DNA of 64,000 nucleotides from Nevskiales bacterium (GTDB taxonomy: Bacteria; Pseudomonadota; Gammaproteobacteria; Nevskiales; Nevskiaceae): the NCBI GenBank assembly GCA_028698335.1, contig JAQVDP010000005.1, forward strand, positions 186,001 through 250,000, given 5' to 3'. The first letter of the stretch is position 1. Each line of letters opens with the position of its first letter. The notes below the pieces were generated by a model. It did no database searches and was not told where the DNA came from. It worked only from the letters and a program-made list of their open reading frames with translations. The position numbers were made by a program, and so were the translations under genes. Shown piece after piece: positions 43,946-52,450 of the stretch.

Positions 43946-45076
43946 GTGCTGCTTTGGGCATGGCGCCAATGGCGGTATGAGCCGGTACGCGCGACGTTGG
44001 CAACCGCAGTTTTCGCGGCGGCGCTGGCGTTGTGTTTGCTGTTTGAAGGCCTGCGTAGCGGCATTCTCGCCGACCTTGCTGCATTTCCGTCGTCGTTACC
44101 GGCCGACTTCGTGGCGGTAGAGCGCGGCAACGATTATTTTGCGATCATGCCGTCGCAGCTGCCTCAGCGCGGGCGTGAGCAAGTCGAAGCCGTGGCGGGC
44201 GTGGCCTGGGCGGCGCCGCTGACGATGATTCCAGTGATTCTGCGCACACCGGGCCTGCGCACGCCGATCCAGCTTCAGGCGTACGAAGATCGTGGCGGGC
44301 CACCGCGTGTGGTTGCCGGGATCGAGCCGGACGAGGAACGCACGGTGGTGCTCGACCAGCGGCTGGCCCGCCGTCACGGTCTGTCGATCGGCGACGAGAT
44401 CTCGATCCTCGACTACCGCATGCGCGTCGTCGGCCTGGCCACGGGCGCGGCGTCGCCGTTCACGCCGTATGCGTTTGTGAGCTACGACACGCTGCTGAGC
44501 CTGCTGCTGGAGTCGAATCTGCCGCTCGGGCTGGACGACTACTCGCTGTTGTCGTTCCTGCTGGTCGGGGCGAAACCGGGCGTCGACAGGGAGGCCCTGC
44601 GTCCGCGCCTGGCCGCCGCGCTGCCGGATGCCGATTTCCATACGCCCGCGGAGCTGGGCGCGAATGACCGCGCGTTCGGTGCGCGTCTGCTCGGCCCGGT
44701 GCTGTGGCTGCTGTCCGCCGTGGCCTGGGCCATCGCCGGCCTCACGATGGGCCTGCTGCGCTTCGCCGACGTGCAGGCCGGCCTGCGCCAGTTCGGCATC
44801 CAGAAGGCGCTCGGTGCCACGCCTCTGCAACTGGCGGCAGCGCTGACGACCGGCAGCCTGATCGTGGCCTGCATCGCGATTCCGCCCGCGATGCTGCTGG
44901 CCCGCGCGTTCGCCGAAGTGGTCGCACGCTGGAACCCGCTGTACAGCGCGCTGGTCTGGGAACCGGGCGTGCTCTCGCGCGGGCTTGCGCTGGGCCTGGT
45001 CTCCGCGCTGATCGGCGGGCTGCTGCCGCTGAGACGGCTGGTGCGACTCGATCCATCCCTTGTATTCAGCCGCTGA
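43946..45076 (+). CDS. ABC exporter permease (FtsX/MacB type), first subunit
   Basis: 376 residues, GTG start at 43946 with GGAG nine bases upstream. One N-terminal helix, a large periplasmic domain (about 40-245) and three C-terminal helices with the FtsX signature RQFGIQKALGATPLQLAAAL. These permeases do mechanical work on lipoproteins, peptides or drugs rather than pumping small ions. The second permease follows 5 bp later and the ATPase overlaps that one. Confidence 0.88.
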   Translation: MLLWAWRQWRYEPVRATLATAVFAAALALCLLFEGLRSGILADLAAFPSSLPADFVAVERGNDYFAIMPSQLPQRGREQVEAVAGVAWAAPLTMIPVILRTPGLRTPIQLQAYEDRGGPPRVVAGIEPDEERTVVLDQRLARRHGLSIGDEISILDYRMRVVGLATGAASPFTPYAFVSYDTLLSLLLESNLPLGLDDYSLLSFLLVGAKPGVDREALRPRLAAALPDADFHTPAELGANDRAFGARLLGPVLWLLSAVAWAIAGLTMGLLRFADVQAGLRQFGIQKALGATPLQLAAALTTGSLIVACIAIPPAMLLARAFAEVVARWNPLYSALVWEPGVLSRGLALGLVSALIGGLLPLRRLVRLDPSLVFSR

Positions 45077-45081
45077 CGGTC

Positions 45082-46185
45082 ATGTTGCACTGGACGTACA
45101 AATCGCTATTGGCCGACCGCTTCGCGGTACTGGGCGCTGCGGCGAGCATTGCGCTGGCCTTGCTGCTGGCGCTTTACCTCGATGCGGTTTTTCGCGGCGA
45201 GGCGGCGCAAATCGCCGCGTTCCTGGAGCACAGCGACGCCGATGTCTTCGTGCTGCAGAAAGGCGTGGCCAACCTGCACATGAGCAGCACGCGTGTCACC
45301 GAGAACGCGATCGCAGCGGCTGGCGGCGTCGACGGGATTGCGCGCATGCGCCGGCTCGTGTATCGGCCGGCGCTGGTTGGTCCACGAGGCGGCGAGCGCC
45401 TCGCCTACATCGTCGGCACCGGCGCCGATGGCGACCGCGCCTGGGAGATCGAGGCCGGTGCGCCACAGCCGGCGGCGGGGGAGGCGCTGCTGCCGGCGCC
45501 GATGGCGCGCCAACAGGGTCTGGGCGTCGGTGACCCTGTGCGCATCAAGGAACGCGAGTTCGTCATCGGCGGCCTGACCCGCGGCACGTTTTCGATGGCC
45601 AATCCGTTGATCTACATCACTGAGGCGGATGCACGCGACTTGTTCGAAGAAGGCGACGGCGCCGATGCGCTGCTGGTGTGGGCGCAGCCGGGCACGGGCC
45701 CCGCCGCACTCTCCGGGCGAATCAACGCGGCCAGCGACGACGTCGCGGCGCTGACCCGCGCCGAGCTGGTGACCAGCGACACGCAGCTCGCGCTCGACAT
45801 GGGCGGCGCGCTGGTCGGGCTGATGTCGACGATCGGCATGCTCGTGGCGGCGCTGATCGTTGCGTTTGCGTCGTACTCCTTCGTCGCCCGGCGCATGCGC
45901 GAACTAGCGGTGATCAAGGCGCTGGGCGCGACCCGTGCCTCCATGCTGGCGTCCGCAGCTCTGCAAACCGGCGTCATCGGCGCGCTCGGCGGCGGGTTTG
46001 CGGCGGCAGGTATCGTCGTTCTGGATGCGGCGCTGGCCCTGTGGGTGCCGGAAGTCGCGGTGAAGCCGGCACTCGGGATCACCGTGGTCCTGTCCGGCGT
46101 GACGCTGCTCGTTGCCGAGCTGGCTGCTCTGGTGCCGGCTTGGCAATTGTTGAATGTGGATCCGGCGGAGGTGTTCAATGCCTGA
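45082..46185 (+). CDS. ABC exporter permease (FtsX/MacB type), second subunit
   Basis: 367 residues from ATG 45082. Same layout as the first permease: N-terminal helix (LGAAASIALALLLALYLDAV), periplasmic domain with AYIVGTGADGDRAWEIEAGA, then ELAVIKALGATRASMLASAA (FtsX signature) and a final helix ending AWQLLNVDPAEVFNA. A LolC/LolE-like or DevC-like pair is implied. It overlaps the ATPase gene by 8 nt. Confidence 0.88.
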   Translation: MLHWTYKSLLADRFAVLGAAASIALALLLALYLDAVFRGEAAQIAAFLEHSDADVFVLQKGVANLHMSSTRVTENAIAAAGGVDGIARMRRLVYRPALVGPRGGERLAYIVGTGADGDRAWEIEAGAPQPAAGEALLPAPMARQQGLGVGDPVRIKEREFVIGGLTRGTFSMANPLIYITEADARDLFEEGDGADALLVWAQPGTGPAALSGRINAASDDVAALTRAELVTSDTQLALDMGGALVGLMSTIGMLVAALIVAFASYSFVARRMRELAVIKALGATRASMLASAALQTGVIGALGGGFAAAGIVVLDAALALWVPEVAVKPALGITVVLSGVTLLVAELAALVPAWQLLNVDPAEVFNA

Positions 46186-47047
46186 TGCGAACGCAGCTGT
46201 GCCGCTGCTCAGTGCCACCGGTCTCGTGAAGGTGTTCGGCCGGGGAGACGCGGCTGTGCGCGCCGTTGACGGCGTTTCGCTGCAGGTCGCGCGCGGCGAA
46301 GTCGTGCTGATCAAGGGGCCATCGGGGTCCGGCAAGACGACGCTGCTGTCGATGCTCGGCGGGCTGCTGCAGCCGGACGCGGGTGACATCGCGCTGCAGG
46401 GCCGTCTTCTCGCCGACATGTCGCAGACCGAGCGCGCGCGGGCGCGCGCCGCGCACATCGGCTTCGTGTTCCAGGCGTACAACCTGCTCGAAGCACTGAG
46501 CGTGTTCGAGAACGTGCTGTTCCCCGCGCGGCTGGTGTCCGGCCGCCTTGAGGCGGCACGGGAGCGCGCCGAGGCGCTGATCCGCCGGTTGGACCTGGCT
46601 CAGCGGCGCGACGCGCTGCCGGCGCAACTGTCGGGCGGTGAGCGCCAGCGCGTCGCCATCGCTCGCGCGCTGATCAACGATCCGCCGCTGCTGCTTGCTG
46701 ACGAACCCACCGGCAACCTCGACTCGCAGCGCGGCCTGGAGGTTGCGATGCTGCTGCACGACATCGCGCGCGAGGACGAGCGCGCGGTGATCATCGTCAC
46801 GCACGACCCGCGCATCGAGGAAATCGCGGACCGACTGATGTGGCTCGAGGACGGCCGCCTGCGCGATCGCAAGCAGGATGCGCACGACTGGGCGGTCGAT
46901 CCCGTTTGCGGCATGCGCGTCGATCGCTGGACCGCGACCCAGCTCGCGAGCCACGACGGCCACGAGTATGTCTTCTGCTCGGCGCGCTGCCGCAAACGTT
47001 TCATCGCCGGGCCGGCGTCGTACGTGGCCGACGGAGTCCGATCGTGA
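46178..47047 (+). CDS. ABC exporter ATPase (LolD/MacB type) with C-terminal YHS domain
   Basis: 289 residues. Walker A IKGPSGSGKTTLLSMLGG, Q-loop FVFQAYNLLEALSVFENVLF, signature LSGGERQRVAIARAL, Walker B LLLADEPTGNLDSQ and H-loop IVTHDPRIEEIADRL complete a LolD-type ATPase by about residue 235. A YHS domain follows: DWAVDPVCGMRVDRWTATQL and HEYVFCSARCRKRF with the metal-site cysteines kept. The fusion implies that metal binding reports on or controls the exporter. It overlaps ppk2 as GTGA. Confidence 0.9.
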   Translation: MPDANAAVPLLSATGLVKVFGRGDAAVRAVDGVSLQVARGEVVLIKGPSGSGKTTLLSMLGGLLQPDAGDIALQGRLLADMSQTERARARAAHIGFVFQAYNLLEALSVFENVLFPARLVSGRLEAARERAEALIRRLDLAQRRDALPAQLSGGERQRVAIARALINDPPLLLADEPTGNLDSQRGLEVAMLLHDIAREDERAVIIVTHDPRIEEIADRLMWLEDGRLRDRKQDAHDWAVDPVCGMRVDRWTATQLASHDGHEYVFCSARCRKRFIAGPASYVADGVRS

Positions 47048-47790
47048 GCGAGTACAAAAAGGCGCTGCGGAATCTGCAAATCGAACTGGTCAAGGTGCAG
47101 CGACACCTGATCCGTCACGGCCACCGGGTGCTGGTGATTTTCGAAGGCCGCGACGCGGCCGGCAAGGATGGCACGATCAAGCGCCTCACCGCGCACCTGA
47201 GTCCGCGCGAAACGCGCGTTGTCGCACCGGGCAAGCCATCCGACCGGGAGCAGGCCCAGTGGTACTTCCAGCGCTACGCACCGTATCTGCCGGCGGCGGG
47301 TGAGTTCGTGTTGTTCAACCGCAGCTGGTACAACCGCGCCGGTGTCGAGCGGGTGATGGGATTCTGCAGCGATGCCGAGGCGGACGCCTTCCTCGATGCG
47401 GTCGTGCCGTTCGAGCAGATGCTGGTTGCAGCCGGTCTGCAGATCATCAAGTACTACCTGGACATCTCGCGCGCCGAGCAGAAGCGCCGGCTGCGTGACC
47501 GTGCGCGGGACCCCCTGACGCAATGGAAGGTCAGCCCGATCGACCAGTCGGCGCAGAAGAAATGGGCGGCATACAGCAATGCCCGCGACGAAATGCTGGA
47601 GCGCAGCGAACATGCAGCGGCGCCGTGGATCGTCGTGCGTGCCGACGACAAGAAGCTGGCGCGCCTGAACGTCATCCGCGACCTGGTCCAGCGCATCGAC
47701 TGCCCGGACCGCAGCCAGCATCTGGAAGCGCCGGACCCGGAGATCGTGCGCCCCTACGCCGACGTTTCAGCGCGCTTCCTGCACCGCTGA
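47044..47790 (+). CDS. ppk2: PPK2-family polyphosphate kinase
   Basis: 248 residues, GTG start overlapping the ATPase stop (GTGA). VLVIFEGRDAAGKDGTIKRL (Walker A), PSDREQAQWYFQRYAPYLPA and FNRSWYNRAGVERVMGF (lid/Walker B regions) match class I PPK2. It uses polyphosphate to phosphorylate ADP or GDP, or the reverse, and so can rebuild ATP without respiration. Length is close to the family core (about 230-300). Link to the ABC exporter is by position only. Confidence 0.93.
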   Translation: MSEYKKALRNLQIELVKVQRHLIRHGHRVLVIFEGRDAAGKDGTIKRLTAHLSPRETRVVAPGKPSDREQAQWYFQRYAPYLPAAGEFVLFNRSWYNRAGVERVMGFCSDAEADAFLDAVVPFEQMLVAAGLQIIKYYLDISRAEQKRRLRDRARDPLTQWKVSPIDQSAQKKWAAYSNARDEMLERSEHAAAPWIVVRADDKKLARLNVIRDLVQRIDCPDRSQHLEAPDPEIVRPYADVSARFLHR

Positions 47791-47800
47791 GCGGAAGTGG

Positions 47801-47814
47801 TTGACCTGGGTCAA
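47801..47814. promoter_or_regulatory. FNR/ANR-like box upstream of the small CC-motif gene
   Basis: TTGACCTGGGTCAA is a perfect TTGAC-N4-GTCAA palindrome, 11 bp after the ppk2 stop and 60 bp before ATG 47874. A -10-like GATGAT at 47836-47841 is centred 31 bp from the box centre, which suits a class II FNR promoter. Confidence 0.5.
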
Positions 47815-47873
47815 TGCCCAGCGCGGGTGATCGGCGATGATGAGATGTACGTTCATGAAGACGGAGATTTCCC

Positions 47874-48068
47874 ATGGGCTGGTTCTCACGCAAGCAAACC
47901 CCCACGCCGGCGACGAAGCCGGCGACGCCGGCCGCAGCGGATCACGAGTGCTGCAGGTCCGACGCTGCCGACAAGTCGAAAGCGAGTGCGGCTGCGGTTC
48001 CTGGCACAGCCTCTCCCAAGAGTGCTGCCCCCCACGAGTGTTGCGGCGGCGCCAAGCACAAGCACTGA
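47874..48068 (+). CDS. Small CC-motif protein, probably metal-binding
   Basis: 64 residues, cytosolic (no signal). It has two di-cysteine/histidine motifs, AADHECCRSDA and APHECCGGAKHKH, joined by an Ala/Pro/Lys linker. GGAG lies seven bases before the ATG. It could be a small metallochaperone or buffer. It is followed by the broken metK. Confidence 0.65.
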   Translation: MGWFSRKQTPTPATKPATPAAADHECCRSDAADKSKASAAAVPGTASPKSAAPHECCGGAKHKH

Positions 48069-48090
48069 GCGGAATGTGCGCTCGCGGGCG

Positions 48091-49266
48091 ATGCTCCCCG
48101 CCTCGCGGATAGTCGTCAGCCGTAGTCCGCCGGACCGCGTCGCGCCGTTCGAGATCTGTGAGCACGAGGGCATCGGCCATCCGGACAGCCTGTGCGACGG
48201 CGTCGCGGAAGAGGTTTCACGTGCTTTTGCCGCGCCTACATTCGCGCCTATGGCGCCGTCCAGCACTACAACGTGGTACAAGGCGCTACTCGTTGGCGGA
48301 CAAAGCGAGCCGCGCTTCGGCGGGGGCAGACTCGTCGTGCCGCCGCGGCTGATCGTGTGCGGGCGCGCCACCGCGCTTCCGGACATCGAAACGGACGAAC
48401 TGGTGCGCGGCGCGGCGCGCGGGTATCTTGGGTCGGTGCTGCATTGTGAGCCGGACTTGTTCGCCATCGAATCAATGGTCCGTTCCGGCAGTCCCAATCT
48501 GTAACGCGTCGTCCCGTCGGATGCTAAGCCACGGGCCAACGACACTTCGTTCGGCAAAGGTTTCGAGCCTTACACAAAGCTGGAGCGGTTCGTACTGCGT
48601 GCCGCAGAGGTCCTGCGGTCGCCCGCATTCCGCGCACGCTTTGCCGCCGCAGGCGACGACTTCAAGATCATGGGCTCCCGGTCAGGCGAGGAGCAGCGGC
48701 TGACAATCGCCCTCGCATTCGTGGACAACGCCGTCGGCAGCGCTTCGGCGTACCGCGATATCAAGGCGGACATGGTCGACGCGTTGCTGGCCGATCTGCA
48801 GTTTCACGGCACGATCGCGATCAACGCCCTCGACGACCCTGCGGCGACAGATGTCGAAGGCCTGTACCTGACCGTGACCGGGCTCAGCGCCGAGCACGGC
48901 GACGACGGCCAGGTCGGACGCGGCAATCGCGTCAACGGCCTGATTACGCCGGGTCGGCCGATGTCGCTGGAGGCGGCGGCTGGAAAGAACGCCGCGGCGC
49001 ACGTCGGCAAGCTGTACAACGTGCTGGCGCACCGGATCGCGCATGCCCTTGTCGATGGCGGAGCCGGACTCTCCGACGTCAGCGTGCAGCTGCTCTCGAC
49101 CATCGGCGACCCGATTGACGAGCCGGCGTTGGTCGCTGTCCAGGTGGCGACAGATCGGAGGGGCGGGATGGACGACGACGCCATTCGCACGACCGTCGTG
49201 GAGCACCTGGCCCGACTCGGCCCCGTGTGCCAGCAATTGCTCGCGGGTGAGGTCGCCGTGTTCTGA
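48091..49266 (+). pseudogene. Archaeal-type S-adenosylmethionine synthetase remnant
   Basis: The intact archaeal-type MetK would be about 390-400 residues; this frame covers that length. VAPFEICEHEGIGHPDSLCD opens it. The frame is lost near 48228 (1-nt deletion), where FCRAYIRAYGAVQHYN appears in another frame, and regained near 48276 (1-nt insertion). A TAA at 48502-48504 replaces an expected Gln codon in frame, and homology continues as ANDTSFGKGFEPYTKLERF, GDDFKIMGSRSGEEQRLTIA and GLYLTVTGLSAEHGDDGQVG. So two compensating shifts and a nonsense codon. A product restarting at ATG 48670 would lack the N-terminal half. Confidence 0.82.
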
Positions 49267-49333
49267 GCCGGTCGCGCAATGAGGGTCGCATGGTGTCGAG
49301 CATTCGGGCGTCATGGCTGGACGCTTTGGCGGA

Positions 49334-49362
49334 TTGCGGAACCTTCCGGTGCGCCGTAGAGT
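49334..49362 (+). promoter_or_regulatory. Candidate promoter for the cus operon
   Basis: TTGCGG (49334-49339) and TAGAGT (49357-49362) with a 17-bp spacer lie just before ATG 49373, which would give a nearly leaderless transcript. An inverted repeat CGGAA-CC-TTCCG (49337-49348) lies at the -35 end and could be an operator. Confidence 0.35.
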
Positions 49363-49372
49363 CTGACGCACG

Positions 49373-49750
49373 ATGACCGGCGTCCGGACATGGTTGAGCG
49401 TGCTGCTGGGAGCGGTGCTCCTGGTACAGGGCTTTGCCGTCTCGGCGGCGTCGCACGCCGGGTTTGCCGATGCTCCTGCAGCGCAAGCGCTGGAAATGGT
49501 GGATATGCCATGTCACGGGCAGAAGCGGCAGGCGGACAAGGCCGACGCGGCAGACAGCCAGGAACGCGCCTGCTGCAACGCCGGTTGCCCCGACATGACC
49601 ACCTGTGCGCTCGGGCATCTGGCGTCCGTCGCCACCGTGTCCGTAACCCTGCCGCCGCCCGTCCGGCCTGAGCGAGGCGTCTCGCGCAAGTGCGTGGCGT
49701 TGCGGCCGTTCAGGTCCCTGTTGCGTCCCCCCATCGTTCTCCACAGCTGA
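49373..49750 (+). CDS. Exported Cys-rich small protein at head of cus operon
   Basis: 125 residues with a signal peptide (SVLLGAVLLVQGFAVSAASH). The mature part contains MVDMPCHGQKRQ and ERACCNAGCPDMTTCALGHL, a compact set of five cysteines and nearby methionine and histidine, and a basic C-terminus. Proteins of this type often precede cus/cop operons and resemble CopL or DUF2946 proteins. No Shine-Dalgarno is clear. Confidence 0.65.
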   Translation: MTGVRTWLSVLLGAVLLVQGFAVSAASHAGFADAPAAQALEMVDMPCHGQKRQADKADAADSQERACCNAGCPDMTTCALGHLASVATVSVTLPPPVRPERGVSRKCVALRPFRSLLRPPIVLHS

Positions 49751-49820
49751 CTGAAGCGCCGCGGCTCCGCTGAGCCGCGTTGGCCCTGTCCGGGCCGATC
49801 AGCATCCCCGGAGACGATGC

Positions 49821-51095
49821 ATGCCTTGCTTGCAGTGCCGCGCGCCCGCGCGGCGGATCATCGCTGTTGCTGTGGTGTTCGCCGTTATTGCGCACACGCC
49901 CGATCTGGCCGCCGCCGATCCGGCCGCGGCGCCGCCGCTGGATCTGGCGACCGCGGAACGCCAGGCGCTGACCGATCAGCCCCGACTCGAGGCGCTGCGG
50001 GCGCAGGTGCGCGCGGCGCGCGAGCGCGCCGTCAGTGCCGCGCAACTGCCGGACCCGAAGCTGATCGCCGGCGTCACCAATCTGCCGGCAAACGGCGAAG
50101 ACCGGTTCAGCCTGTCGCGCGACTTCATGACGATGACCGGCGTTGGACTCGCGCAGGAGTTTCCGCGCGCCGGCAAGCGCCGTTTGCGTGGCCACGCGCA
50201 GGACCTGGCGGCACAGACCGCCGAAGCCCGACTCGACGCCCAGGAGCGGGCGATCCGTCGCGATGCAGCCCTGGGCTGGCTCGATGCCTGGCTGCCCCAG
50301 CGCGCCGCTGGGCTCGTCGACGAGATGGTGGCGGAGGCGCTGCGCGAACGCGGCGCCGCCGAGATTGCATTTCGCTCCGGGCGCGCACCTCAGGCGGACC
50401 TGCTCGCCGCGGAGGTCGAACTGGAGCTGCTTCAGGATCGCCGCCGCAAGCTGGACCAGGACGCCGACGAGGCACGTGAGCGGCTGGCGCGATGGACCGG
50501 TGCCCCGGTCGGCGCCCTCGCGGCCGGCGTTCCGTCTCTGCCGGCACCGCCTGAGCTGCCCATACTGCAGGCGGCCGTCGACCGCCATCCGGAGCTGCTG
50601 GCGGCGCAGGCGGACGTTGCCGAACGTGAGAACGCGCTGGCCTTGGCGCGAGAGGAATACAAACCGGACTGGCGTGCCGAGCTGATGTATGCGTGGCGTC
50701 CGGATTTCTCCGAGATGGCAACGCTGCAGGTCGGTATCGACCTGCCGGTGTTTACCCGCGACCGGCAGGGTCGCGGCGCCGCTGCAGCCGCGGAAGAGAT
50801 CGTGTCCGCCACGGCGACACGCGACGATCGTGCGCGTGCCCTGCATGCCGAAGCCGCTGCGGTGTGGCGCGCCTGGGATCAGGCCGTCGTCCGACTGCGG
50901 CGCTACGACGACGTGATCGTCCCGGCGGCGACGGCGCGTGCCCGCGCCGCGCTGGCCGCCTACCGCGGCGGCAAGACGGAACTGGCTGCCGTGCTGGATG
51001 CGCGCCGCGCCGCGCTGGACGTGAACCTGATGAAGCTCGAACTGCAGGTCGAGGTGCTGCGGCGCCTCGTCGAGCTGCGCTACCTGAATCCATGA
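49821..51095 (+). CDS. cusC: Outer-membrane efflux factor CusC (TolC family)
   Basis: 424 residues with a signal peptide ending LAAAD near residue 33. Two TolC-type repeats of long helices: LATAERQALTDQPRLEALRA and LPILQAAVDRHPELLAAQAD mark their starts; strands GVGLAQEFPRAGKRR and LQVGIDLPVFTRDRQGRGAA mark the barrel parts. GGAG sits four bases before the ATG. It is the channel of a CusCBA copper/silver pump; its stop overlaps cusB by 4 nt. Confidence 0.9.
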   Translation: MPCLQCRAPARRIIAVAVVFAVIAHTPDLAAADPAAAPPLDLATAERQALTDQPRLEALRAQVRAARERAVSAAQLPDPKLIAGVTNLPANGEDRFSLSRDFMTMTGVGLAQEFPRAGKRRLRGHAQDLAAQTAEARLDAQERAIRRDAALGWLDAWLPQRAAGLVDEMVAEALRERGAAEIAFRSGRAPQADLLAAEVELELLQDRRRKLDQDADEARERLARWTGAPVGALAAGVPSLPAPPELPILQAAVDRHPELLAAQADVAERENALALAREEYKPDWRAELMYAWRPDFSEMATLQVGIDLPVFTRDRQGRGAAAAAEEIVSATATRDDRARALHAEAAAVWRAWDQAVVRLRRYDDVIVPAATARARAALAAYRGGKTELAAVLDARRAALDVNLMKLELQVEVLRRLVELRYLNP

Positions 51096-52450
51096 AGAAC
51101 CGAACGATGAAGACCAACACCCGAAATTGGACGATCGCTGGCCTTGCGCTCGCGCTTGCGGCCGCCGCCGGCGGATGGTGGTACGCAAAGGCGCAGGCGC
51201 CGCACCGGCACACGCTGGTGCAGGCGACCGACGAGCAGGGTAAGGCGTACTGGACCTGCCCGATGCATCCGCAGGTGCGCCAGCAGCAGCCCGGCAACTG
51301 CCCGATCTGCGGCATGAAGCTGGTCAAGCGCGAGGACCCGCCTGCGGACGCCGGCACCGGCGGTGACCGCGAGGTGCTTTACTGGTACGACCCGATGAAG
51401 CCCGACGTCCATTTCGACGCGCCCGGCAAATCGCCGTTCATGGACATGCAGCTGCTTCCCCGGTACGGCAGCGCTGCTGGCGCCGCCGACGGCACGATCG
51501 TGCAGATCGATCCGCGCATGGCGCAGAACCTGGGCATGCGCACGGCGCCGATCAAGACCGGCACCTTCTGGCAGCGCGTGGATACCGTCGGGGCGGTCGG
51601 CGTCGACGAGCATCGCATCGTCGCCGTCGAGGCGCGCGCCGCCGGCTGGGTCGAGCGCCTTGATGTGCGCGCCGAGGGCGATCCGGTCGAGAAGGGGCAA
51701 CGCGTCGCGGCACTGTATTCACCGGAGCTGTACGCGGCGATGCAGGAATTGAACCTCGCGCGGGACAGTGGCGATACAGTGCTGATCGACGCGGCGGAGC
51801 AGCGGCTGCGCCTGCTCGGCGGTACGCCCGGCAGCGGCACGACGACGCCGGTGCGCGCGCCGCTGTCCGGCTACGTGATGAGCCTGGCGGTGCGTGAAGG
51901 CGCGCAGGTCGTACCGGGCACGCCGCTGATGAAGCTGGCCGATCTGTCCAGGGTGTGGGTACAGGTCGAGGTTCCCGAAGCACAGGCGGCGTGGGTGCGG
52001 GAAGGACGATCGGCGCAGGCGCGGTTCAAGTCGCTGCCGGGACAGGTGTTCGAGGGCACTGTGGACTACGTCTATCCGCTGCTGGACATCGTGACCCGCA
52101 CCGTGCGCCTGCGTCTGGTGTTCGACAACCCGGACGGCCTGCTCAAGCCCGGCATGTACGCGGATGTGACCGTCTACGGCGGCGCGCGTCGCGACGTGCT
52201 GCTGGCGCCGACCGAAGCCGTGATCCGCACCGGTACGCGCAACGTCGTCATCGTCGATGAAGGCGAGGGCCGTTACCGTCCGGTCGAGGTCGAATCGGGG
52301 CCGGAGCGCAGCGGCGAGATCGTGATCCTGTCGGGCCTCGATGCCGGGGCCCGGGTCGTCGTGTCCGGGCAGTTCCTGATCGACTCGGAAGCGAGTCTGC
52401 TGGGCGCCTATCGGCGGATGAGCGCGCCCGACAACGGAGAGGGGCCGTGA
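51092..52450 (+). CDS. cusB: Periplasmic adaptor CusB with heavy-metal-binding domain
   Basis: 452 residues. An N-terminal anchor or signal ([20 protein letters not shown]) is followed by a heavy-metal-binding domain ([20 protein letters not shown], about 53-80) and a second, CusB-typical segment without cysteines ([20 protein letters not shown]). Barrel-sandwich and beta-barrel adaptor domains follow ([40 protein letters not shown]). It joins CusA to CusC and hands on copper. It overlaps both neighbours by 4 nt. Confidence 0.93.
   Translation: MKNRTMKTNTRNWTIAGLALALAAAAGGWWYAKAQAPHRHTLVQATDEQGKAYWTCPMHPQVRQQQPGNCPICGMKLVKREDPPADAGTGGDREVLYWYDPMKPDVHFDAPGKSPFMDMQLLPRYGSAAGAADGTIVQIDPRMAQNLGMRTAPIKTGTFWQRVDTVGAVGVDEHRIVAVEARAAGWVERLDVRAEGDPVEKGQRVAALYSPELYAAMQELNLARDSGDTVLIDAAEQRLRLLGGTPGSGTTTPVRAPLSGYVMSLAVREGAQVVPGTPLMKLADLSRVWVQVEVPEAQAAWVREGRSAQARFKSLPGQVFEGTVDYVYPLLDIVTRTVRLRLVFDNPDGLLKPGMYADVTVYGGARRDVLLAPTEAVIRTGTRNVVIVDEGEGRYRPVEVESGPERSGEIVILSGLDAGARVVVSGQFLIDSEASLLGAYRRMSAPDNGEGP

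Noticed and set aside
48670..49266. Separate intact gene from the 3' half of metK
   Set aside because: It lacks the N-terminal catalytic half, and the same frame upstream is clearly homologous up to the TAA; better read as part of the pseudogene.
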